DNA of 6,353 bases from Actinomycetales bacterium. GTDB taxonomy: Bacteria; Actinomycetota; Actinomycetes; Propionibacteriales; Nocardioidaceae. The notes under the pieces are model-generated. The model did no database searches and was not told the DNA's origin. It saw only the letters and a program-made list of their open reading frames with translations. The position numbers were made by a program, and so were the translations under genes. Positions 1 to 4,826 of this stretch are shown piece after piece; the stretch's first letter is position 1, and the number at the start of each line of letters is the position of its first letter. The DNA lies in NCBI GenBank assembly GCA_012513165.1, contig JAAZCT010000077.1, positions 1-6,353 on the forward strand. Reading direction: 5' to 3'.

Positions 1-235
1 CGCCGGCTTGACGAATATTAGAGTTGCCGATCACGACAGCGACATACGGGAGGAAAACGGCGCCTAAGAGCAACACCCAACGGATCGGATGGTCGATGAA
101 TGCGAATCCCACGAAGCATAAGGTGCGCACAGCCATGGACAACAGATAGTCGCGCTCTTTGCGGTCGATCAAGCGACTACGCGACGCTGCTGCGGTAGTG
201 ATGGAGGGAACGTCCTCAGAATGACTGCGAGCCAT
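1..235 (-). CDS. DUF3099 family membrane protein, N-terminal part (C-terminus outside window)
   Basis: I translated this reading frame by hand from the ATG at 235 down to the window edge; it is open for 78 codons and has no stop inside the window, so the C-terminus is missing. The product begins MARSHSEDVPSI, followed by a charged stretch (RLIDRKERDY, residues 21-30). Two hydrophobic segments follow at about 31-48 (LLSMAVRTLCFVGFAF) and 52-70 (RWVLLLGAVFLPYVAVVIG). The short polar N-terminus, YLLSMAVRT and GAVFLPYVAVV match my memory of DUF3099, a small two-TM actinobacterial family of unknown function. It is divergent from the dodecin gene. A TACAGT -10 box ends 7 nt before the ATG, which suggests a leaderless or nearly leaderless mRNA. 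The family call is fairly sure; the function is unknown. Confidence 0.8.
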   Translation of the reverse strand, partial: MARSHSEDVPSITTAAASRSRLIDRKERDYLLSMAVRTLCFVGFAFIDHPIRWVLLLGAVFLPYVAVVIGNSNIRQAG

Positions 236-241
236 GACTTC

Positions 242-248
242 TACTGTA
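242..248. promoter_or_regulatory. Symmetric TANNNTA core of a putative bidirectional promoter (DUF3099 / dodecin)
   Basis: The sequence TACTGTA reads TACTGT on + (242-247) and TACAGT on - (248-243). Both fit the actinobacterial -10 pattern TANNNT. On the - strand the box lies at -13 to -8 from the DUF3099 ATG, predicting a start at or within a base of the start codon. On + it predicts a start near 254, giving the dodecin mRNA a leader of about 44 nt. No convincing -35 element is visible on either side. This is inferred from position and motif only. Confidence 0.45.
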
Positions 249-256
249 CGCCTGAG

Positions 257-275
257 TGCGCGCGCCGTGTGCGCA
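257..275 (+). other. Hairpin in the predicted dodecin leader
   Basis: TGCGCGCG (257-264) can pair with TGTGCGCA (268-275) across a 3-nt loop: eight pairs, two of them G-U. If transcription starts near 254, this stem forms the very 5' end of the dodecin mRNA and could affect its stability. The same stretch also holds a direct repeat of GTGCGC (256-261 and 269-274), 13 bp apart. Small GC-rich stems arise easily by chance in this composition, so a function is speculative. Confidence 0.25.
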
Positions 276-297
276 GCGGTACGGCATGATGGGCACT

Positions 298-513
298 ATG
301 AGCAACCGCACCTATCGTGTCACCGAAATCGTTGGAACCTCCTCGGAAGGCGTGTCCGAAGCTGTCGACAACGGCATCGCGCGTGCGTCTGAAACCCTTC
401 GCCACCTTGATTGGTTTGAGGTCGTCGGAATCCGCGGCCACATCCAGGACTCGGAAGTAGAGCACTACCAAGTGACGATGAAGATCGGCTTCCGACTCGA
501 AGATCAGTCCTGA
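298..513 (+). CDS. Dodecin (dodecameric flavin-binding protein)
   Basis: This 71-residue protein begins MSNRTYRVTEIVGTSS and ends VTMKIGFRLEDQS. It closely resembles Mycobacterium tuberculosis dodecin Rv1498A as I remember it, including the TYRV-EIVGTS start, the LDWFEV segment and the QVTMK-GFRLED end. Dodecins are cytoplasmic hollow dodecamers that bind flavins (riboflavin, FMN or FAD), apparently to store or buffer them. W39 and Q58 fall where the flavin-stacking Trp and flavin-contacting Gln lie in characterised dodecins. I chose the ATG at 298 because it gives the family length and N-terminus; an in-frame GTG at 256 would add 14 residues unlike the family. The Shine-Dalgarno is weak (GGG at 291-293). 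The gene stands alone, divergent from the DUF3099 gene and convergent with serB. Confidence 0.93.
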   Translation: MSNRTYRVTEIVGTSSEGVSEAVDNGIARASETLRHLDWFEVVGIRGHIQDSEVEHYQVTMKIGFRLEDQS

Positions 514-523
514 TCTAGGACTG
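505..523. terminator. Hairpin at the dodecin/serB convergent junction, possible terminator
   Basis: CAGTCCT (505-511) pairs perfectly with AGGACTG (517-523) around the 5-nt loop GATCT. The dodecin stop codon TGA (511-513) lies at the top of the stem. There is no clear U-tract after it, so it may act as a weak terminator or a 3'-end stabiliser. Being perfect, the stem can form in transcripts from either strand. Confidence 0.45.
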
Positions 524-542
524 GCCGCCGATACGCGCCGAA

Positions 543-563
543 GGGATGCGCTCAGCGCGTCTC
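543..563 (+). terminator. Second hairpin with the serB stop codon as its loop
   Basis: GGGATGCGC (543-551) pairs with GCGCGTCTC (555-563) in nine positions, two of them G-U, around a 3-nt loop. The loop, TCA at 552-554, is the complement of the serB stop codon. In a + strand RNA reading through from dodecin this stem is stable. In the serB mRNA the two wobbles become A-C mismatches, leaving mainly the GCGC core. No U-tract follows, so a terminator role is uncertain. Confidence 0.3.
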
Positions 564-1778
564 GTCGGCGAGATCCGCGGCTTCGATTTCTTCGCGAGTC
601 ACACCCAAGAGGTAGACGATCGCGTCGAGATACGGCACGTTCACAGACGTTGGAGCCTGTTCGCGAACCAACGGTTTGGCGTTGAACGCGATCCCTAAAC
701 CGGCGGCGGCCAACATGTCTAGGTCGTTGGCCCCGTCTCCGATCGCCACAGTGTTTTTAATGTTGATCCCCGCATCCGCGGCGAAAGCACGCAAGGATTC
801 TGCTTTGCCGGCTCTGTCTACTACTTGGCCGATCACGCGACCGGTGAGTTTTCCGTCGGCAATCTCTAGTTCATTCGCGGCCCAGTAATCGATGTCGAGC
901 GCCTCAGCGATCTGCTCGATGATGTGAGTGAATCCGCCACTCACCAAGGCAAATCGATACCCAAGGCGTTTGAGCGTCCGGATCATGGTGCGGGCGCCCG
1001 GCGTGTAGGTCAAGCCGGCATACACCTCGTCTAACGCGGAAGCTGGCACTCCTACAAGATGCGCTACTCGCTCGTGGAGCGAGTCGGCGAAATCGATCTC
1101 TCCGCGCATAGCCCGTTCGGTGACTTCCGCGACGGCTTCTTCACAACCGGCGTGAGCAGCCAACATTTCAATGACTTCGCCCTGGATCAACGTGGAATCC
1201 ACATCCATCACGATGAGTCGTTGAGCGTGCTTGAGGATTCCGTTTTCTTGCACCGCGACGTCCACATGATGTTCGTGTGCAATGGCCGGCAAAGACAGCT
1301 GCAGAGCGTCTGGATCAGCACCCGACACTTCGAGGCGAATCGCGGTGACCGGATAACGCGCGAGACGCAAGATGCGGTCGATGTTTCCACCTAAGGCTGA
1401 GATGCCTTTGGTGATGTCGGACAGCGCTTTCGGCAAGAGTGGGTTGCCCAAGAGCGTTACTTGCGCTCGACCGACTCTTCGTGGGCGGTTATCGCCGATG
1501 CCTTCCTCGACCGACAGATCCATCCCGCACTCGGCCGCGCATTGTGTGAGTGCGCGATCGAACGCGCCCGGATCGGCAGGCTTCGTCAACAAGGCGCTGA
1601 GGATCAACCGTCCTCGAACGACCAATTGTTCAACATCCACCACTTCAACACCATGGCTCGCTAAAGCCCCGAAAAGACGGGTAGATACGCCTTTTTGGTC
1701 CGGACCCATGAGGGTCACAAGAACGGTCGGCTCGGTAAGATTGACCGGCGGGGCGATCAGATCAGAAGAATCAGTCAT
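552..1778 (-). CDS. serB: Phosphoserine phosphatase with N-terminal tandem ACT domains (SerB2 type)
   Basis: SerB hydrolyses O-phospho-L-serine to L-serine, the last step of the phosphorylated serine pathway, in the cytoplasm. From the ATG at 1778 the protein has 408 residues, close to M. tuberculosis SerB2. Two ACT-like regulatory domains occupy about residues 15-95 and 100-180; the first contains GPDQKGV (25-31). The HAD phosphatase core follows: DVDSTL (192-197) with nucleophile Asp192 and acid/base Asp194, then MRGEIDF (224-230), the SGGF loop (280-283), a Lys in DRAGKAE (Lys325), and GDGANDLDML (347-356) with the Mg-binding aspartates. The C-terminus LLGVTREEIEAAD is typical of actinobacterial SerB. 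The frame stays open upstream to a TTG at 1877, but that extension is unlike the family and would overlap the ABC gene. No Shine-Dalgarno precedes 1778; a TAACCT box sits just upstream. ACT domains suggest amino-acid feedback, as known for SerB2. Confidence 0.95.
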   Translation of the reverse strand: MTDSSDLIAPPVNLTEPTVLVTLMGPDQKGVSTRLFGALASHGVEVVDVEQLVVRGRLILSALLTKPADPGAFDRALTQCAAECGMDLSVEEGIGDNRPRRVGRAQVTLLGNPLLPKALSDITKGISALGGNIDRILRLARYPVTAIRLEVSGADPDALQLSLPAIAHEHHVDVAVQENGILKHAQRLIVMDVDSTLIQGEVIEMLAAHAGCEEAVAEVTERAMRGEIDFADSLHERVAHLVGVPASALDEVYAGLTYTPGARTMIRTLKRLGYRFALVSGGFTHIIEQIAEALDIDYWAANELEIADGKLTGRVIGQVVDRAGKAESLRAFAADAGINIKNTVAIGDGANDLDMLAAAGLGIAFNAKPLVREQAPTSVNVPYLDAIVYLLGVTREEIEAADLADETR

Positions 1779-1786
1779 CAAAGACG

Positions 1787-1792
1787 AGGTTA
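1787..1792 (-). promoter_or_regulatory. Putative serB -10 box (TAACCT)
   Basis: On the - strand TAACCT occupies -14 to -9 relative to the serB ATG at 1778, predicting transcription from about -3 to +1, so an almost leaderless mRNA. This fits the lack of any Shine-Dalgarno before that ATG and supports 1778 as the start. I see no good -35 at normal spacing. Confidence 0.4.
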
Positions 1793-1817
1793 GCCGCATC
1801 TGATGATCAAGTCGCGA

Positions 1818-1823
1818 TAGGTT
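1818..1823 (+). promoter_or_regulatory. Possible -10 box of the ABC-nfeD-SPFH operon (TAGGTT)
   Basis: TAGGTT fits TANNNT and would start transcription near 1830, leaving a leader of about 30 nt before the ATG at 1860. No matching -35 is visible, and the hexamer is loose enough to occur by chance, so this is tentative. Unlike two other divergent junctions here, this one has no symmetric shared core. Confidence 0.25.
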
Positions 1824-1849
1824 GGAGTCCACCGAGTTTCGAGTCAGGC

Positions 1850-1855
1850 GGGAGG
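1850..1855 (+). promoter_or_regulatory. Strong Shine-Dalgarno of the ABC ATPase gene
   Basis: GGGAGG ends 4 nt before the ATG at 1860. It fixes that start codon and marks this as a led mRNA, in contrast to the apparently leaderless serB, PEBP, methyltransferase and def genes. Confidence 0.75.
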
Positions 1856-1859
1856 TCAC

Positions 1860-2663
1860 ATGAGCGTAGTTTTCCAACTGAGCGATGTGACGGTTTCGCG
1901 CTCAGGGAAATTGCTCCTCGACTCGGTCAATTGGACCATCAAAGAGGGCGAGCACTGGATCATCATCGGCCCGAATGGGGCTGGCAAAACGACGTTGATG
2001 CAACTGCTCGGGGCCCAGTCGTATCCCACTTCCGGCACGGTCCAGTTGCTTGGCGAAACGCTCGGCGCTGTCGATGTGGCTGAATTGCGTCCCCGCATCG
2101 GGATGACCAGCACCACGATTGCCGAGCGTCTACCCACCGATGAGACCGTCGAAAATGTGGTCTTGTCGGCGGCCTACGCAGTGACCGGCCGCTGGAGGGA
2201 GCACTACAGCGCCGAAGATTTCGCTCAGGCGGCCAGCATGCTCTCTGAATTGGGCATCACTCATTTGAAGGATCGCGTCTTCGGCACGCTCTCAGAGGGC
2301 GAAAAGAAGCGAGTCTTGATTGCAAGAGCTCTGATGACAGATCCGGAGCTCGTGCTACTTGACGAACCCGCGTCCGGCCTCGATCTGGGAGCCCGCGAAG
2401 ATCTGGTGGCTGCGCTTGAATCGCTCACGTCAGATCCCTATGGCCCATCCATGGTGATGGTGACCCATCACGTCGAAGATATCGCTGAAGGGTTTACCCA
2501 CGCGATGCTGCTTTCGCAGGGCCAGATCGTGGCCGCCGGTCCGATCGCTCAAACACTCACCTCGGAACTCGTGTCCAAAACGTTCGGGCAACGCCTCGAA
2601 ATTATTTCGTCATTCGGTCGATATACCGCTCGCCGCGCGCCTGCCCGGCGCCGCGCAAACTGA
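1860..2663 (+). CDS. ABC-type ATP-binding protein without a permease partner nearby
   Basis: This 267-residue single nucleotide-binding domain has Walker A GPNGAGKTT (37-45), signature LSEGEKKR (144-151), Walker B LVLLDEP (164-170), the D-loop SGLDLG (172-177) and an H-loop in VTHH (203-204). The glutamine normally found in the Q-loop is absent: the matching stretch reads IGMTSTTIAERL, with Thr85 about where Gln is expected. Such a replacement recalls ModF/YlmA-like ATPases, which also lack an obvious fused membrane domain. The C-terminus is a basic tail (RRAPARRRAN). There are no membrane segments here and no permease gene nearby; the next gene, nfeD, starts 11 nt after its stop. In mycobacteria a similar ATPase (Rv3041c, from memory) also neighbours serB2. 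The substrate is unknown, and a non-transport role is possible. Confidence 0.88.
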   Translation: MSVVFQLSDVTVSRSGKLLLDSVNWTIKEGEHWIIIGPNGAGKTTLMQLLGAQSYPTSGTVQLLGETLGAVDVAELRPRIGMTSTTIAERLPTDETVENVVLSAAYAVTGRWREHYSAEDFAQAASMLSELGITHLKDRVFGTLSEGEKKRVLIARALMTDPELVLLDEPASGLDLGAREDLVAALESLTSDPYGPSMVMVTHHVEDIAEGFTHAMLLSQGQIVAAGPIAQTLTSELVSKTFGQRLEIISSFGRYTARRAPARRRAN

Positions 2664-2674
2664 AAGGGTCCGTT

Positions 2675-3127
2675 ATGGATTGGTTAGGCAGCGACATTTG
2701 GGTTACATGGGTGGCCATCGGAGTCGTTTTAGGCGTGCTCGAACTCACTGCAGGCGAACTCATTTTCCTGATGCTTGGTATGGCTGCGTTTATGGCCGCC
2801 GGGTTCGCAGCATTCAATGTCGGTCTCGAATGGCAACTGGTTGTGTTCGGTGTGACCGCGGCATTCTTGCTATCACTGGTTCGTCCACGCTTTGTTGCGA
2901 AGATTCACGATGGCCCGTCGCTACCGACGGGCGATCAACGGCTCGTTGGCACGACTGTTGTCGTGGCAGAGCCGGTCGATCATCTTGATGGTCGGGTCCG
3001 CATCAACGACATCCTGTGGACTGCCCGTCCCGAAAACGTCCAAGAACACTTTGCAGCTGGTGAACAAGTCATCATTGCTGCCATCGATGGCGCGACTGCC
3101 ATCATCAAACGAAAGGAAAACTCCTGA
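2675..3127 (+). CDS. Short NfeD-family membrane protein with C-terminal OB fold
   Basis: This 150-residue protein has three hydrophobic segments at about 8-24, 27-47 and 52-69, then a soluble domain (about 88-147) with the alternating beta pattern of NfeD OB folds (LVGTTVVVAEPV, GRVRINDILWTA, GEQVIIAAIDGATAIIKR). The serine-protease domain of long NfeD proteins is absent, so this is the short class encoded beside SPFH proteins, like Rv1487. Short NfeD proteins are thought to help their SPFH partner assemble or be localised in the membrane. A Shine-Dalgarno GAAAGGG (2662-2668) precedes the ATG by 6 nt and overlaps the stop of the ABC gene. Its own stop overlaps the SPFH start, so the two are probably translationally coupled. 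Confidence 0.9.
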   Translation: MDWLGSDIWVTWVAIGVVLGVLELTAGELIFLMLGMAAFMAAGFAAFNVGLEWQLVVFGVTAAFLLSLVRPRFVAKIHDGPSLPTGDQRLVGTTVVVAEPVDHLDGRVRINDILWTARPENVQEHFAAGEQVIIAAIDGATAIIKRKENS

Positions 3128-4200
3128 TGGAAATCACCGCCGTACTAGCAGTTATTCTGCTGCTACTTTTCCTCATGGTTATTGCGGCGTCGATGTCACT
3201 CAAGATCATCCCGCAAAACTTCGCTGGCATCGTCGAACGGCTCGGCAAGTATCGCGCCACACTGGATCCGGGACCACACTTCATCGTGCCGTTCTTGGAT
3301 CGCGTGAAGTATCGCATCGACCAGCGCGAACAGGTTGTCTCTTTCCCTCCCCAGGGCGTCATCACGGAAGACAACCTAACTGTCGAGATTGACACAGTTA
3401 TCTTGTTCACGGTCAACAACCCAGTCGCAGCGACCTACGAGATCGTCAACTACATAGACGGTATCCACCAGCTCACGATGACTACCTTGCGCAACATCAT
3501 CGGTGGCATGACCCTCGAGCACGCGCTCACTGGCCGTGACCAAATCAACCGCACTCTGGGCGCAGAACTCGACGCTGCGACGGGTCGGTGGGGCATCAAA
3601 GTCAGCCGCGTCGAGCTGAAGAGCATCGATCCGCCAGCCACGATCATCGACGCTATGGAAAAGCAGATGCGTGCCGAGCGAGACAAGCGCGCGTCAATCC
3701 TCACGGCAGAGGGCGATCGCCAGTCGGCCATCCTGACAGCCGAGGGCGAAAAGCAAGCCTCGATCCTGAGTGCCGAAGGTCGCAAGCAATCAGACATCTT
3801 GACTGCTGAAGGCGAAAAGCAAGCCGCGATCCTGCGAGCACAAGGCGAGGGCCGCGCGATCGAGACTGTATTCCAGTCGATCCACGACGGAAACCCAGAT
3901 CAGCGCTTGCTTTCGTACCAGTACTTGCAGATGTTGCCGAAGATCGCAGCTGGCCCCAACGCTTCGACGTTCGTGATCCCAACAGAGTTCACTCAGGCCG
4001 TCGGCGCACTAGGCGGCTTGTTCGGTTCGGTTCCTGTCGACGGCGGCGGACCTGCCGAGCGCATTGACCTGGACGAAGTCGTACCAGTCGACAACAGTAT
4101 CCCGGTAGAAACGAATGTCGCGGTCGAAGAAGCACTCAAGGCCGTACGTCAAGCCGAGGCGCCCATTTCTCAAGCGGATGCGCCTGAAGGTCCTGCCTGA
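3127..4200 (+). CDS. SPFH / band 7 (stomatin-like) membrane scaffold protein
   Basis: This 357-residue protein has one N-terminal membrane anchor (residues 4-22). The SPFH domain follows (about 25-180): KIIPQNFAGIVERLGKY, DPGPHFIVPFLDRV, QVVSFPPQGVITEDNL, then GIKVSRVELKSIDPP. Next come five 11-residue repeats (189-243) of the form A-x-I-L-x-A-E-G-x-K-Q, a conserved segment LLSYQYLQMLPKIA (261-274), and an acidic, proline-containing tail (303-357) that looks disordered. Proteins of this kind oligomerise on the cytoplasmic membrane and organise microdomains or regulate proteases; this one resembles Rv1488. The start is fixed by a 1-nt TGATG overlap with nfeD and an AAAGGA Shine-Dalgarno at 3112-3117. 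Some annotations call such proteins HflC/HflK-like, but no HflK partner is present. Confidence 0.93.
   Translation: MEITAVLAVILLLLFLMVIAASMSLKIIPQNFAGIVERLGKYRATLDPGPHFIVPFLDRVKYRIDQREQVVSFPPQGVITEDNLTVEIDTVILFTVNNPVAATYEIVNYIDGIHQLTMTTLRNIIGGMTLEHALTGRDQINRTLGAELDAATGRWGIKVSRVELKSIDPPATIIDAMEKQMRAERDKRASILTAEGDRQSAILTAEGEKQASILSAEGRKQSDILTAEGEKQAAILRAQGEGRAIETVFQSIHDGNPDQRLLSYQYLQMLPKIAAGPNASTFVIPTEFTQAVGALGGLFGSVPVDGGGPAERIDLDEVVPVDNSIPVETNVAVEEALKAVRQAEAPISQADAPEGPA
3691..3855 (+). repeat. Five 33-bp in-frame tandem repeats in the SPFH gene
   Basis: Five 33-bp units start at 3691, 3724, 3757, 3790 and 3823. They encode ASILTAEGDRQ, SAILTAEGEKQ, ASILSAEGRKQ, SDILTAEGEKQ and AAILRAQGEGR. 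The protein period (11 residues) is tighter than the DNA identity: many synonymous differences show the units are old and kept by selection, not a recent expansion. An 11-residue period with I, L and A at fixed places suggests a hendecad coiled coil. Confidence 0.9.
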
Positions 4201-4217
4201 GTTTTCAGTCGATGCAC

Positions 4218-4262
4218 AACGCCTGCGGGGGGTCAGTCAATGGCTGGCCACCCGCAGGCGTT
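4218..4262. terminator. Strong bidirectional terminator-like hairpin between the SPFH and PEBP genes
   Basis: AACGCCTGCGGG (4218-4229) pairs perfectly with CCCGCAGGCGTT (4251-4262). Inside, after one G-A mismatch, GGTCAG (4231-4236) pairs with CTGGCC (4244-4249) with one G-U, closing a 7-nt loop. The 12+6 bp stem lies between two convergent stop codons (4200 and 4285) and can serve both strands. The following + sequence TTCGTCGTTATTAG is only mildly U-rich. Confidence 0.8.
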
Positions 4263-4284
4263 CGTCGTTATTAGTTCGGTTAGT

Positions 4285-4809
4285 TCACCACTGGTAGGTG
4301 CCCATAACGATGGCCCGCCCGAGCGTGCAGAACGCCAGTTTGAATCCGACCACGGCCGGTGAGGTATGCGCGTCAATGCCAAGCGTCTTTTCACTCACTG
4401 CGTGCACCACGAAGTAGTACCGGTGCACCTGGTCGGCTTGCGGGGGAGCGGCGCCCATGAAGTTGAGTCCGCCGCCGTCGTTTCGCACGTGGAAACCACC
4501 CGGCAAGCTCGCATCATTTGCGCCTGCTCCGGTTGCCAGTTCCGTGACGTCTGCCGGGATATCAACCACGGACCAGTGCCAGAAGCCCGAGGGGATCGGC
4601 GCGTCCGGGTCAAAACACGTCACCACATAGGACTGTGTTCCTTCGGGCGCTCCAGACCAGGCAAGTTGTGGCGACGTGTCGCCGTGAGCGTTGACTTGCT
4701 CAAGTTTCAACGGCTGTCCATCAGTCACGTCAGTGCTCGTCACAGTGAACGTCGGCACGGTAGGCAGAAACAGATAGGGATTCGGGGATACAGGTCGCTC
4801 AAGGCTCAT
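4285..4809 (-). CDS. PEBP / YbhB-YbcL family protein (Raf-kinase-inhibitor-like)
   Basis: The 174-residue protein has the two conserved PEBP boxes: DPDAPIPSGFWHW (67-79) and NFMGAAPPQ...HRYYF (116-133). Asp67, Pro71, His78 and the HRY at 129-131 line the small anion or phospholipid-headgroup pocket in this family. It closely resembles M. tuberculosis Rv2140c in the start (SPNPYLFLPTVPTFTVTS), TDGQPL, SPQLAWSG and the end RAIVMGTYQW. There is no signal peptide, so it should be cytoplasmic. The physiological role of bacterial PEBPs is not settled; ligand binding is likelier than catalysis. No Shine-Dalgarno precedes the ATG at 4809, but TAGATT lies at exactly -12 to -7, so translation is probably leaderless. 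The start codon is 17 bp from that of the divergent methyltransferase gene. Confidence 0.93.
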   Translation of the reverse strand: MSLERPVSPNPYLFLPTVPTFTVTSTDVTDGQPLKLEQVNAHGDTSPQLAWSGAPEGTQSYVVTCFDPDAPIPSGFWHWSVVDIPADVTELATGAGANDASLPGGFHVRNDGGGLNFMGAAPPQADQVHRYYFVVHAVSEKTLGIDAHTSPAVVGFKLAFCTLGRAIVMGTYQW

Positions 4810-4814
4810 GGCAC

Positions 4815-4821
4815 TAATCTA
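4815..4821. promoter_or_regulatory. Symmetric TANNNTA core of a bidirectional, doubly leaderless promoter
   Basis: TAATCTA gives TAATCT on + (4815-4820) and TAGATT on - (4821-4816). Measured from the start codons, each box is exactly at -12 to -7: the + box from the GTG at 4827, the - box from the ATG at 4809. Both mRNAs are therefore predicted to begin on the first base of their start codons, 18 bp apart. Neither gene has a Shine-Dalgarno, and there is no room for one. The -35 regions would fall inside the opposite coding sequences, and I see no consensus there. Confidence 0.7.
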
Positions 4822-4826
4822 GTTCG

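Noticed and set aside
256..297. Dodecin starting at the GTG at 256
   Set aside because: It lies near the predicted transcription start, but would add 14 residues (VRAPCAQRYG...) absent from the family; MSNRTYRV matches known dodecins.
257..297. FMN riboswitch ahead of the flavin-binding dodecin gene
   Set aside because: The leader is only about 44 nt and lacks the multi-helix RFN consensus.
1372..1803. Long + strand open frame (143 codons) opposite the N-terminal half of serB
   Set aside because: Antisense shadow: low-complexity Ser/Arg/Thr/Pro-rich translation with no family likeness, and the - strand protein is clearly SerB.
1779..1877. A 33-residue N-terminal extension of SerB from a TTG at 1877 or from an in-frame ATG at 1799
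   Set aside because: The extension has no likeness to SerB, would overlap the ABC gene start and has no Shine-Dalgarno; the ATG at 1778 gives the family length and follows a TAACCT box.
1860..2663. ABC ATPase as a molybdate importer subunit (ModC/ModF)
   Set aside because: Only the missing Q-loop Gln recalls ModF; there is a single NBD, and no modA, modB or molybdenum-related gene is nearby.
2892..3392. 166-codon + strand frame crossing the nfeD-SPFH junction
   Set aside because: It is an alternate frame of two well-supported genes with a Ser/Arg-rich translation; no sign of a frameshifted product.
3691..3855. 33-bp repeats as a CRISPR array or minisatellite
   Set aside because: There are no spacers; the units are directly adjacent, in frame, and differ mostly at synonymous sites, so they are protein repeats.
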